From the NCBI RefSeq assembly GCF_003574675.1, contig NZ_QOAZ01000002.1, positions 124,001 to 188,000 on the forward strand: 64,000 bases of DNA. Direction: 5' to 3'. The stretch comes from Azohydromonas sediminis. Lineage in GTDB: Bacteria > Pseudomonadota > Gammaproteobacteria > Burkholderiales > Burkholderiaceae_C. The stretch's first letter is position 1. Each line of letters opens with the position of its first letter. The position numbers and the translations under genes are program-made. Under the pieces are notes generated by a model. The model had not been told where the DNA came from. It saw nothing but the letters and a program-made list of their open reading frames with translations, and did no database searches. Below are positions 51,525-59,413 of this stretch, in pieces.

Positions 51525-52409
51525 ATGGACGCGGCGCCGCCGGCGCCCGCCCCCGCCGACAACGCCGACATCGCGGCGCTGCTGCGCGAGATGGCCGACC
51601 TGCTCGACGCGCAGGGCGGCAACCCGTACCGTGCCCGCGCGTACCGGCACGCGGCCGACACCGTCGCGGCGCTGCCCGAGAGCGTGCGCCGCGTGTTCGA
51701 GCGCGAGGGACTGGCCGGGCTCGACGCCCTGCCCGGCGTCGGCCCCGGCATCGCCGCGGCGATCGCCGAGATGCTGGCCTGCGGGCGCTGGGGCAAGCTC
51801 GAGCGGCTGCGCGGCGACGTCGATGCCGAGGCCGTGTTCCGCACGGTCCCCGGCATCGGCCCCGAGCTCGCGCGGCTGATCCACGACGAGCTGGGCGTCG
51901 ACACCCTCGAGGCGCTCGAGGTCGCCGCTCACGACGGACGCCTCGAGCGGCTGCCGCGCGTCGGCCCCCGCCGTGCCGCGGCGCTGCGCGCCGCGCTGAC
52001 GGCGCTGCTCGACCGTCGCCGCGCGCTGCGCCGCGGCGCGCGCGCGGCCGTCGCGGGCGCACAGCCGCCGGTGGAAGCGCTGCTCGACGTCGACCGCGAA
52101 TATCGCGAAGCCGCGGCGGCCGACCGCCTGCCCAAGATCGCGCCACGCCGCTTCAACCCGAGCGGCGAGGCGTGGCTGCCGGTGCTGCACACGCAGCGCG
52201 GCGACTGGCACTTCACGGCGCTGTACTCCAACACGGCGCGCGCGCACGAGCTCGGTCGCACGCGCGACTGGGTCGTGATCTACGCCGAGGACCGCGACCA
52301 CGCCGAGCGCCAGTACACCGTCGTCACCGCCACCGCCGGCCCGATGGCCGGCCGGCGCGTCGTGCGCGGGCGCGAGAGCGAATGCCGCGAGGTGGCGGCC
52401 GGGGCCTGA
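51525..52409 (+). CDS. PolX N-terminal helix-hairpin-helix domain plus uncharacterised domain
   Basis: 294 residues. Residues 1-175 resemble the DNA-binding 8-kDa/fingers part of polX in this window (NPYRARAYRHAADTV; hairpins LPGVGPGIAAAIAE, VPGIGPELARLIH and LPRVGPRRAAALRA), but the polymerase site is absent. Residues about 180-290 form a distinct domain with PKIAPRRFNPSGEAWLPVLH, TALYSNTARAHELG and DWVVIYAED, which I cannot name. It probably binds DNA. It is last in the FNR-type unit starting at 49739. Confidence 0.85.
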   Translation: MDAAPPAPAPADNADIAALLREMADLLDAQGGNPYRARAYRHAADTVAALPESVRRVFEREGLAGLDALPGVGPGIAAAIAEMLACGRWGKLERLRGDVDAEAVFRTVPGIGPELARLIHDELGVDTLEALEVAAHDGRLERLPRVGPRRAAALRAALTALLDRRRALRRGARAAVAGAQPPVEALLDVDREYREAAAADRLPKIAPRRFNPSGEAWLPVLHTQRGDWHFTALYSNTARAHELGRTRDWVVIYAEDRDHAERQYTVVTATAGPMAGRRVVRGRESECREVAAGA

Positions 52410-52436
52410 CGGCGCGCCGGCGCCGCGCCACGGCAC

Positions 52437-52477
52437 TTGACCGACATCAACGCCGGCGCCCGCCGAGCGCATACAGT
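52437..52477 (+). promoter_or_regulatory. FNR/ANR-type class II promoter of the CBS-hss unit
   Basis: TTGAC-CGAC-ATCAA (52437-52450) is a 9/10 match to the FNR/ANR consensus. TACAGT (52472-52477) serves as -10, 28.5 bases from the dyad centre, identical to the spacing at 49664-49704. The CBS-domain gene starts about 42 bases downstream. Confidence 0.75.
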
Positions 52478-52518
52478 CCACCCCGGTCGGGCCGCCCCCG
52501 CGGCCCAGGAGCACGATC

Positions 52519-52980
52519 ATGGGAGAAAGACTCGACGCCGGCGCGATCTGCACGCGCCTGGTGACCTTCGCCGAGCGCGCGATGCCCGTCAACGAGGCGG
52601 CTCAGCTGATGCGCAGCCACCACGTCGGATGCCTCGTCGTCACCGACGACACGCCCGCCGGGCGCGTGCCGGTGGGCATCCTCACCGACCGCGACATCGT
52701 GACCGCCGTCGTGGCCAAGGACGTCGATCCGCGCACGCTGCGCGTCGAAGACGTGATGAGTGCGGACCTGGTCGTCGTGGCCGAGGATGCGTCGGTGATC
52801 GACCTGCTGCGCACGATGCGCAGCAAGGGCCTGCGCCGACTGCCGGTGGTCGACGCCCAGGGGCTGCTGGCCGGTCTGGTCACGCTCGACGACTTGCTGG
52901 GCATCATCGCCGAGGAACTGCGCGCGACGGTGGCCGCGATCGAGGCCGAACAGGCGCGCGAGACGCGCATGCGGCGCTGA
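52519..52980 (+). CDS. CBS-pair domain protein
   Basis: 153 residues, almost entirely two CBS motifs (about 8-70 and 80-140; GILTDRDIVT and GLVTLDDLLG), with a short helical tail. Such stand-alone CBS proteins bind adenine nucleotides or NAD-type ligands and often respond to energy stress; mycobacterial HRP1 (Rv2626c) is a hypoxia-induced example of similar size. It is followed 19 bases later by hss. GGAG lies upstream of the ATG at 52519. Confidence 0.92.
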   Translation: MGERLDAGAICTRLVTFAERAMPVNEAAQLMRSHHVGCLVVTDDTPAGRVPVGILTDRDIVTAVVAKDVDPRTLRVEDVMSADLVVVAEDASVIDLLRTMRSKGLRRLPVVDAQGLLAGLVTLDDLLGIIAEELRATVAAIEAEQARETRMRR

Positions 52981-52999
52981 GCGGGAGGGCTGCGCAACG

Positions 53000-54409
53000 A
53001 TGGCGTTCGAACGACTCCACCGCTTCGCAGGCCGCCTCGTGATGGTCGGCTTCGGCAGCATCGGCCAGGGCGTGCTGCCGCTGTTGCTGCGCCACATCGA
53101 GATCGCGCCGGCGCAGATCACGATCGTGACACCCGGCGACGATGGCCACGAGATCGCGCGCGAGTACGGTGTCGCGATGGTCGATGCCGCGCTGACGCCG
53201 GCCAACTACGACGCGGTGCTGTCCCCACTGCTCGGTGCGGGCGACTTCCTGCTCAACCTCTCGGTCGACGTCAGCAGCGCGGCGCTGATCGCGTGGTGCC
53301 AGCCGCGCGGCGTGCTGTACCTCGATACGGTCTCGGAGCCGTGGGCCGGCACCTACGACGGCGGCGACCTGCCTGCCGAGCAGCGCACCAACTACGCGAT
53401 GCGCGAGGAATCGCTCGCGCTGAGACGCGCCGGTGCCCCGACGGCGGTCATCACCCATGGCGCGAACCCGGGGCTGGTGTCGCACTTCGTCAAGCAGGCG
53501 CTGCTCGACATCGCGCGCGACACCGGCATCCACGCACCGACGCCTCGCTCGCGCGAGGGCTGGGCGCGTCTCGCGCAGCAGCTCGGCGTGCGCGTGATCC
53601 ACATCGCCGAGCGCGACACGCACGTCGGCACGCGACCGAAGGCGGTCGGCGAGTTCGTCAACACGTGGTCGGTCGACGGCTTCGTCGGCGAGGGGCTGCA
53701 GCCCGCCGAACTGGGCTGGGGCACGCACGAGCGCCACTTCCCGAGCGACGGCGAGCGCCATGCGAGCGGCTCGCAGGCGGCGATCTACCTGAAGCGCCCT
53801 GGCGCCAGCACGCGCGTGCGCAGCTGGACGCCGGCCGCTGGGCCGCAGCACGCGTTCCTGATCACGCACGCCGAAGCGATCTCGATCGCCGACTACCTGA
53901 CGCTCGGCGACGCGGCGCGACCGCAGTACCGGCCGACCGTGCACTATGCGTATCACCCCTGCGACGACGCCGTGCTGTCGGTGCACGAACTCGCCGGCCG
54001 CAACTGGCGCGTGCAGCCGCGCAAACGCATCCTGAAGGACGACATCGCCGCGGGCGCCGACGTGCTCGGCGTGCTGCTGATGGGTCACGCGCGGGGCGCG
54101 TACTGGTACGGCTCGCGGCTGTCGATCGAGCAGGCGCGCGCGGCGTGTCCGCACAACAGCGCGACGAGCCTGCAGGTGACGGTGGCGGTGCTCGCCGGCG
54201 TCGTGTGGGCGATGCAGCACCCCGACCGCGGCGTCGTCGAGCCCGACGAGCTGCCGCACGACGAAATCCTCGCGTGGTGCCGCCCGTACCTCGGCGAGGT
54301 GTTCGGCGTCTACACCGACTGGACGCCGCTCACCGACCGCGGCTGGCTGTTCGACGAGGACGTCGACCGCGACGACCCCTGGCAGTTCAAGAACTTCCGC
54401 GTCGCGTGA
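53000..54409 (+). CDS. hss: Homospermidine synthase
   Basis: NAD-dependent enzyme building homospermidine from putrescine and/or spermidine. The 469-residue protein has a Rossmann motif VMVGFGSIGQG, DTVSEPWAG, THGANPGLVSHFVKQAL and a C-terminal HNSATSLQVT region, all standard for bacterial Hss. It lies 19 bases downstream of the CBS gene and probably shares its FNR-type promoter, which would place polyamine remodelling in the low-oxygen response. Confidence 0.94.
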   Translation: MAFERLHRFAGRLVMVGFGSIGQGVLPLLLRHIEIAPAQITIVTPGDDGHEIAREYGVAMVDAALTPANYDAVLSPLLGAGDFLLNLSVDVSSAALIAWCQPRGVLYLDTVSEPWAGTYDGGDLPAEQRTNYAMREESLALRRAGAPTAVITHGANPGLVSHFVKQALLDIARDTGIHAPTPRSREGWARLAQQLGVRVIHIAERDTHVGTRPKAVGEFVNTWSVDGFVGEGLQPAELGWGTHERHFPSDGERHASGSQAAIYLKRPGASTRVRSWTPAAGPQHAFLITHAEAISIADYLTLGDAARPQYRPTVHYAYHPCDDAVLSVHELAGRNWRVQPRKRILKDDIAAGADVLGVLLMGHARGAYWYGSRLSIEQARAACPHNSATSLQVTVAVLAGVVWAMQHPDRGVVEPDELPHDEILAWCRPYLGEVFGVYTDWTPLTDRGWLFDEDVDRDDPWQFKNFRVA

Positions 54410-54433
54410 CGCGCGACGCGCATCGCGCGGGTC

Positions 54434-54658
54434 TCAGGCGCCGGGCGCGTCGTCGGCGAGCGGCTCGGCGTCGTCGCCCCAGCCGTCGGCGGCGGCGTCG
54501 GCCACGCCACCGCCCTCCCCGAGCCCGATGCGGTCGAGCGGGCGGCACACGCGCCGGCGCAGCGCACGCAGGCGGTCCGACGCCTCCATCGCGGCGACGA
54601 CGGCCTGCGGATTGGTCATCAGGGCGAACGGGTTGCTCACGACACGCGGGCTGTGCAT
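54434..54658 (-). CDS. Small conserved hypothetical protein
   Basis: 74 residues: MHSPRVVSNPFALMTNPQAV, then AMEASDRLRALRRRVCRPLDR and an acidic Gly/Ala/Asp tail. GGAGG lies 6 bases before the ATG. I recall similar short proteins (SNPFALM...RVCRPLD) in other Burkholderiales, so it is probably real. Function unknown; no membrane segment. Confidence 0.72.
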   Translation of the reverse strand: MHSPRVVSNPFALMTNPQAVVAAMEASDRLRALRRRVCRPLDRIGLGEGGGVADAAADGWGDDAEPLADDAPGA

Positions 54659-54744
54659 CACGACCTCCGACGATGTCACCAACGGTGTGAATGAACTCTA
54701 GGCGTGACGCGCTCGCGCGCGCAGTCGGCCAGCGCCCAAGGATC

Positions 54745-54765
54745 GTGTCGGATTTCTTCCGACAC
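54745..54765. promoter_or_regulatory. Perfect 8-bp dyad GTGTCGGA-N5-TCCGACAC
   Basis: A 21-base inverted repeat with a TTTCT loop in the 124-base gap between the ankyrin gene end and the small-protein start. No T-run follows on the minus strand, so it is more like an operator or an RNA processing hairpin than a terminator. Confidence 0.5.
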
Positions 54766-54782
54766 GCCGGCGCGCGCGCCGC

Positions 54783-55427
54783 TCAGCGGCCGGTGGGCGC
54801 GGCCAGCTGCCGCGCGAGCGCCTCGCGGCCGGCTTCGCGCGCGAAGTCGGCGGCGTCGAGGTCGCGCTGGTTGCGCAGCCGGCGGTCGGCGCCGCGCTGC
54901 AACAGCAACGCGACACTGCGCTCGCTGCCGTAGCGCGCGGCCATCATCAGCGGCGTCGTGCCGTTGGGGCTGCGCGCATCGACGGGCGCGCCGCGGTCGA
55001 GCAGCAGTTCGACGGCCTGCGGCTCGGGGCCGGTGGCGGCGTAGTGGATCGGCGACCAGCCTTCCTGGTGCACGCGCGCGCCGCGCTCGAGTAGGCGGCG
55101 CATCCAGCCGACCTGGCCGCGCAGCGCGGCCATCATCAGCGGGGTCTCGCCGACGCCGTTGACGGCGTCGACCTGCAGTTGCGGATGCGCCCACAGCGCT
55201 TCGGCCACCGCCGGCGCCGGCTGGCGCAGCGCGAGGAAGAACGCCACCTGGCCTTCCGGGTTGCGGCTGTTGGGGTCGAAGCCGCGCTGCAGCAGCGCGG
55301 TGACGGTGCGCGCGTCGTCGCGCTCGAGGGCCGCGAAGAAGTCTTCGTAGGCGCCGGCTCTGGCGATCGAAAACCATGCCGCCAGAATCAACAGAGCACA
55401 GAATTTAAAGTGATACTTTAACTTCAT
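54783..55427 (-). CDS. Secreted ankyrin-repeat protein
   Basis: 214 residues: signal peptide (about 1-24, ending ARAGA), then about five ankyrin repeats (LLQRGFDPNSRNPEGQ, GETPLMMAALRG, GWSPIHYAATG, GTTPLMMAARYG). Periplasmic, probably protein-binding. The first dozen codons are strikingly AT-rich (AAG TTA AAG TAT CAC TTT AAA) compared with the gene body. The ATG at 55427 overlaps the tatD stop by 4 bases, so it is the tail of the tmk-holB-pilZ-tatD run. Confidence 0.88.
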   Translation of the reverse strand: MKLKYHFKFCALLILAAWFSIARAGAYEDFFAALERDDARTVTALLQRGFDPNSRNPEGQVAFFLALRQPAPAVAEALWAHPQLQVDAVNGVGETPLMMAALRGQVGWMRRLLERGARVHQEGWSPIHYAATGPEPQAVELLLDRGAPVDARSPNGTTPLMMAARYGSERSVALLLQRGADRRLRNQRDLDAADFAREAGREALARQLAAPTGR

Positions 55428-56221
55428 CGTGTCACCCCTGCGTGCGCCGGCAAACCAAAGAGGCGCTCGAAATTGGCGCTCGTGACGGCCGCGACGTGCT
55501 CGACGCTCACCCCCCGCTCGGCCGCGAGCCGCGCCGCGACGTGCGGCACCAGCGACGGATCGTTGACCTTGCCGCGGTGCGGCACCGGCGCGAGATACGG
55601 GCTGTCGGTCTCGATCAGCAGGCGGTCGTCGGGCACGAAGCGCGCGACGGCGCGCAAGTCGTCGGCGTTGCGGAACGTCACGATGCCCGAGAACGAGATG
55701 TAGAAGCCCATCTCGAGCGCGGCGCGCGCAACCTCGGCCGTCTCGGTGAAGCAGTGGAACACGCCGCCGGCGGCGTCGCCGCCCTCCTCGCGCAGGATCG
55801 CCAGCGTGTCGGCGCTGGCGCTGCGCGTGTGGATCACGAGCGGCTTGCCGCTGGCGCGCGCGGCGCGGATGTGCACGCGGAAGCGCTCGCGCTGCCACGC
55901 CATGTCGGCGACGGTGCGCTCGCCGAGGCGGTAGTAGTCGAGCCCGGTCTCGCCGATCGCGACGACGCGCGGCCGCGCGGCCAGCGCGAGCAGGTCGTCG
56001 ACCGACGGCTCGCGCACGCCCTCGTTGTCGGGATGCACGCCGGCGCTGGCCCAGAAGTTGTCGTAGCGCAGCGCGAGCGCATGCACGGTGTCGAATTCCT
56101 CGAGCGTCGTGCAGATCACGAGCGCGCGGTCGACGTGCGCGGCGGCCATCGCCGCGCGGATCGCGTCGATGCGCCCGTGCAGTTCGGGAAAGCTCAGGTG
56201 GCAGTGCGAGTCGGCGTACAT
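55424..56221 (-). CDS. tatD: TatD-family deoxyribonuclease
   Basis: 265-residue metal-dependent TIM-barrel nuclease. Metal ligands are visible as SHCHL (His6 and His8), GETGLDYY, VIHTRSA, FHCFTE and ETDSPYL. The arrangement holB-pilZ-tatD on one strand is common in Beta- and Gammaproteobacteria. Confidence 0.94.
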   Translation of the reverse strand: MYADSHCHLSFPELHGRIDAIRAAMAAAHVDRALVICTTLEEFDTVHALALRYDNFWASAGVHPDNEGVREPSVDDLLALAARPRVVAIGETGLDYYRLGERTVADMAWQRERFRVHIRAARASGKPLVIHTRSASADTLAILREEGGDAAGGVFHCFTETAEVARAALEMGFYISFSGIVTFRNADDLRAVARFVPDDRLLIETDSPYLAPVPHRGKVNDPSLVPHVAARLAAERGVSVEHVAAVTSANFERLFGLPAHAGVTR

Positions 56222-56282
56222 CGGGAAGGGGGCCGGCGCGGCGGCGCGGCATCACCTCGGGGACACCCCGCCCGCGCGGGGT

Positions 56283-56675
56283 TCAGAGCGTCTGCGTCGG
56301 CTTGTTCGACGAGATCATCGTGCCGAGCAGTTCCTCGATCTTGAGCTTCAGCAGCCGCGTCTTCTCGTCGCTGGGGAAGCGCACGCCGACACCCTGCGTG
56401 CGCCCGCCCGACGCGTTGGCCGGCGTGATCCAGCCGACCTTGCCGGCCACCGGGTAGCGCTGCGGATCGTCGGGCAGCGTGACGAGCAGGTACACGTCGT
56501 CGCCGAGGCGGTACTCGCGCGTCGTCGGCACGAACAGTCCGCCGTCGGTCATCACCGGGATGTAGGCGGCATACAGCGCGCTCTTGTCGCGGAACACGAG
56601 CTGGATCACGCTCGGCCGCGCGGGCGAGCCGGCGGGAGCCAGTGCACCGGGGCGGGTCGGGGCGGGATCGTTCAT
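56283..56675 (-). CDS. pilZ: PilZ-domain protein (type IV pilus type)
   Basis: 130 residues with a single PilZ domain (about 22-120; VIQLVFRDKSALYAAYIPVMTDGGLFVPT, YLLVTLPDD, VGWITPANASGG, VGVRFPSDE). It lacks the RxxxR and D/NxSxxG c-di-GMP-binding motifs, as in the PilZ needed for pilus biogenesis, which does not bind the nucleotide. The start overlaps the holB stop by 4 bases. Confidence 0.92.
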   Translation of the reverse strand: MNDPAPTRPGALAPAGSPARPSVIQLVFRDKSALYAAYIPVMTDGGLFVPTTREYRLGDDVYLLVTLPDDPQRYPVAGKVGWITPANASGGRTQGVGVRFPSDEKTRLLKLKIEELLGTMISSNKPTQTL

Positions 56676-57721
56676 CGAGCGGCGAGTGTAGCGGTGCCTG
56701 CCCGGCTGCGCGGCGCCGAGGTCGTGAAGCAGCCGCGGCCCTGCGCGACGAGCGACTCGATCAGCAACGGCGCGTGCCAGGGGTGCTCGGCGTGGCGCGC
56801 GACGCGCTGCAGCGTCTTCGCCCACGCCGCCAGCGCCGGCATCGACGCCCCGCCCGGCAGGCTGTCGGCGGGAAAGAAGCGCGGTGCGGCACCTGCCCCG
56901 ACGACGAGCAGGTCGTGCGCGAGCTTGTGCAGCACGTCGACGACCCGCTCGACGCTGCAGCCGGCGAACACGCCGGCGTCGCCGCGCGCCACCGCACCCG
57001 GCACACGCTGCCAGCGCTCGGCGTCGAAGCCGTCGGCGCGCAGCGCGAGCACCTCTTGCGGACGCCCGCCGGCGGCGGCGAGCAGCACGTCGGCGCCGGC
57101 CACCCCCTGCGACTGCAGCCACGCCAGCGCCGCGTCGCGCGCGGGCAGCGCGAGCGCGATGCGCTGGCAGCGGCTGCGGATCGTCGGCAACAGTGCGTCG
57201 GGGTCGGCGCAGGTCAGCAGCAGCCGCACGCCGGCGGGGGGCTCCTCGAGTGTCTTGAGCAGCGCGTTGGCGGCCACCGCGTTCATCGCCTGCGCCGGGT
57301 GCAGCACGAGCACCTTGCCGCGTCCGCGGGTGGCGGTCGTGCGCGTCCAGTCGATCACCTGGCGCACCTCGTCGACGCGGATCTCGCGGCTGGGCTTGCC
57401 CTTGGCGGCCTTGACAGCGCCGTCGTCGGCCTCGTCGTCGCTGGCGGCGGCCGCCGCGCCGAGCGCGTCGCGCAGCGCCGCGGGCACGAGCATGCGCAAG
57501 TCGGGATGGGCATGCGAGGCCAGCAGCCGGCAGCCGGCGCACTGCCCGCACGGACGCGGGCCGGACTCGGCCTCGCACAGCCCGTGCTGCGCCAGCGCCA
57601 GCGCCAGTTCGAACTGGCCGACGCCTTCGGGACCGTGGATCAGCAGCGCGTGCGCGCGCAGCGCGGCCGCGCGCTCGAGCGGCGCGGCCAGCCACGGCAG
57701 CAGCGGCGGTGCGGCGCTCAC
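56672..57721 (-). CDS. holB: DNA polymerase III delta prime subunit
   Basis: 349-residue clamp-loader subunit. An AAA+ core with a degenerate P-loop ([12 protein letters not shown]) lacks the Lys-Ser/Thr of ATP-binding clamp loaders, as expected for delta prime. A four-Cys zinc module lies in [16 protein letters not shown], followed by [10 protein letters not shown] and IRSRCQ. The start is GTG 57721, overlapping the tmk stop (GTGA). Confidence 0.93.
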   Translation of the reverse strand: MSAAPPLLPWLAAPLERAAALRAHALLIHGPEGVGQFELALALAQHGLCEAESGPRPCGQCAGCRLLASHAHPDLRMLVPAALRDALGAAAAASDDEADDGAVKAAKGKPSREIRVDEVRQVIDWTRTTATRGRGKVLVLHPAQAMNAVAANALLKTLEEPPAGVRLLLTCADPDALLPTIRSRCQRIALALPARDAALAWLQSQGVAGADVLLAAAGGRPQEVLALRADGFDAERWQRVPGAVARGDAGVFAGCSVERVVDVLHKLAHDLLVVGAGAAPRFFPADSLPGGASMPALAAWAKTLQRVARHAEHPWHAPLLIESLVAQGRGCFTTSAPRSRAGTATLAAR

Positions 57722-58332
57722 CCGAGCCGCTCCGTCGCGGCGCGCTCGACACGCGCCCACACGGCGGCGAAGTCGCCGTCGGCGGCGATGCGCACGAAGC
57801 GCGCCGGCGACTGCGCCGCGCGCGCCGCGTAGCCGTCGCGCACGCGCGCGAAGAACGCCGCGTCCTGGCGCTCGAAGCGGTCGGGTGCGCGCGCCGCCGC
57901 GCGCCGCTCGGCGGCGACGGCCGGGTCGAGGTCGAACCAGAACGTCAGGTCCGGCTGGCGCCCGGGGTGCACCCAGCCCTCGAGCGTGCGCAGCACGTCG
58001 AGGTCGAAGCCGCGCCCGCCGCCCTGGTAGGCGAAGGTCGCGTCGGTGAAACGGTCGCACAGCACGGTGGCGCCGCGCGCGAGCGCCGGCTCGATCGTCG
58101 TCTGCAGGTGGTCGCGGCGCGCGGCGAAGACGAGCAGCGTCTCGGTCAGCACATCCATCGGCCGGTGCAGGATCAGCTCGCGCAGCGCCTCGGCCAGTTC
58201 GCTGCCGCCGGGCTCGCGCGTGAGCACGACGTCGTGGCCGCGCGCGCGCAGCCACTGTTCGAACGCCGCGAGGTGTGACGACTTGCCGGCACCGTCGATG
58301 CCCTCGAACGTGATGAACAGGCCGCGCGGCAT
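57718..58332 (-). CDS. tmk: Thymidylate kinase
   Basis: 204 residues; phosphorylates dTMP. P-loop [12 protein letters not shown] near the N-terminus, LTREPGGS, and the DRF motif [18 protein letters not shown] are all present. It lies between mltG (15-base gap) and holB (overlapping). Confidence 0.96.
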   Translation of the reverse strand: MPRGLFITFEGIDGAGKSSHLAAFEQWLRARGHDVVLTREPGGSELAEALRELILHRPMDVLTETLLVFAARRDHLQTTIEPALARGATVLCDRFTDATFAYQGGGRGFDLDVLRTLEGWVHPGRQPDLTFWFDLDPAVAAERRAAARAPDRFERQDAAFFARVRDGYAARAAQSPARFVRIAADGDFAAVWARVERAATERLG

Positions 58333-58347
58333 GGAAGGCGAAATCCC

Positions 58348-59349
58348 TCAGCGCTGCCCGCGCTGGTAGCGGTTGACGGCGCGATTATGGTCTTCGAGCG
58401 TCTCGCTGAAGACGCTCGAGCCGTCGCCGCGCGCGACGAAGTACAGCGCCCTCGTCGGCTCGGGGTTCACCGCCGCGCGCAGCGACGCGAGCCCCGGCAT
58501 CGCGATCGGCGTCGGCGGCAGCCCGGCGCGCGTGTAGGTGTTGTACGGGCCGTCGGTCTCGAGGTGGCGGCGCGTCAGGTTGCCGTCGAACGCCTCGCCG
58601 AGCCCGTAGATCACGGTCGGGTCGGTCTGCAGCCGCATGCCGATGCGCAGCCGGTTGACGAACACGCCGGCGACGAGGCGCCGGTCGGCCTCGACGCCGG
58701 TTTCCTTCTCGACGATCGACGCGAGGATCAGCGCCTCGTCGGGCGACTTCAGCGGCAGCCCGTCGGCCCGTGCCGCCCACGCGGCGTCGAGGTGGCGCTG
58801 CATCGCCGCGTGCGCGCGCTTGAGCAACGTCAGGTCGCTGACGCCGCGGCTGTACAGGTACGTGTCGGGAAAGAACCAGCCCTCGGCGGGCTTGCCCGGC
58901 GCACCGATCGCCGCCATCACGTCGGCGTCGCTCAGGCCGGCGATCGTCGGGCGCAGGTTCGGCGCGGCGGCGAGAGCGGCACGGAACTGGCGGAAGGTCC
59001 AGCCCTCGATCAGCCGCACGGCTTCGAGCACCTCGTCGCCGCGCACCATCTTGTCGAGCAGCTCGCGCGGCGTGACACCGGTGTGGACCTCGTAGCTGCC
59101 GGCACGGATGCGCGGTGCGTCGCCCGACCAGCGGAACCACTGGTACAGCAGTTCCGGCGAGGTGCGCACGCCGGCGTCGACCCAGGCCTGCGCGACGGCG
59201 CGCGGCGAGGTGCCGCGCTCGATCGACACCTCGACGACCGGCTGCGCGAGTGCCAGCGGCCGCTGCAGCCACCAGGCCGCGATGCCGGCCGCCGCGGCGG
59301 CGAGCAACGCAGGCACGGCCAGCGCGACGAGCAGCCAACGCCACCTCAT
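58348..59349 (-). CDS. mltG: Endolytic murein transglycosylase
   Basis: 333-residue membrane-anchored terminase that cuts nascent glycan strands. One N-terminal membrane helix (about 5-27), a LysM-like segment, and the YceG catalytic domain with the Glu in ASIVEKETG, GVFVNRLRIGMRLQTDPTVIYGLG and GLPPTPIAMPG. The start MRWRWLL at 59349 is preferred over longer readings through the ygfZ promoter. The mltG-tmk-holB order is conserved in proteobacteria. Confidence 0.95.
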   Translation of the reverse strand: MRWRWLLVALAVPALLAAAAAGIAAWWLQRPLALAQPVVEVSIERGTSPRAVAQAWVDAGVRTSPELLYQWFRWSGDAPRIRAGSYEVHTGVTPRELLDKMVRGDEVLEAVRLIEGWTFRQFRAALAAAPNLRPTIAGLSDADVMAAIGAPGKPAEGWFFPDTYLYSRGVSDLTLLKRAHAAMQRHLDAAWAARADGLPLKSPDEALILASIVEKETGVEADRRLVAGVFVNRLRIGMRLQTDPTVIYGLGEAFDGNLTRRHLETDGPYNTYTRAGLPPTPIAMPGLASLRAAVNPEPTRALYFVARGDGSSVFSETLEDHNRAVNRYQRGQR

Positions 59350-59400
59350 GCGCGCCCCGCGCCGACGCCCCTGCCGATCGTGTGCCCCATTGCGGCTGAT

Positions 59401-59406
59401 GATAAT
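59401..59406 (+). promoter_or_regulatory. -10 element suggesting a near-leaderless ygfZ transcript
   Basis: GATAAT ends 7 bases before the ygfZ ATG (59414), so transcription would start at or beside the A of the start codon. No ribosome binding site is visible. It lies in the 64-base divergent region with mltG. Confidence 0.4.
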
Positions 59407-59413
59407 CGTCGCC

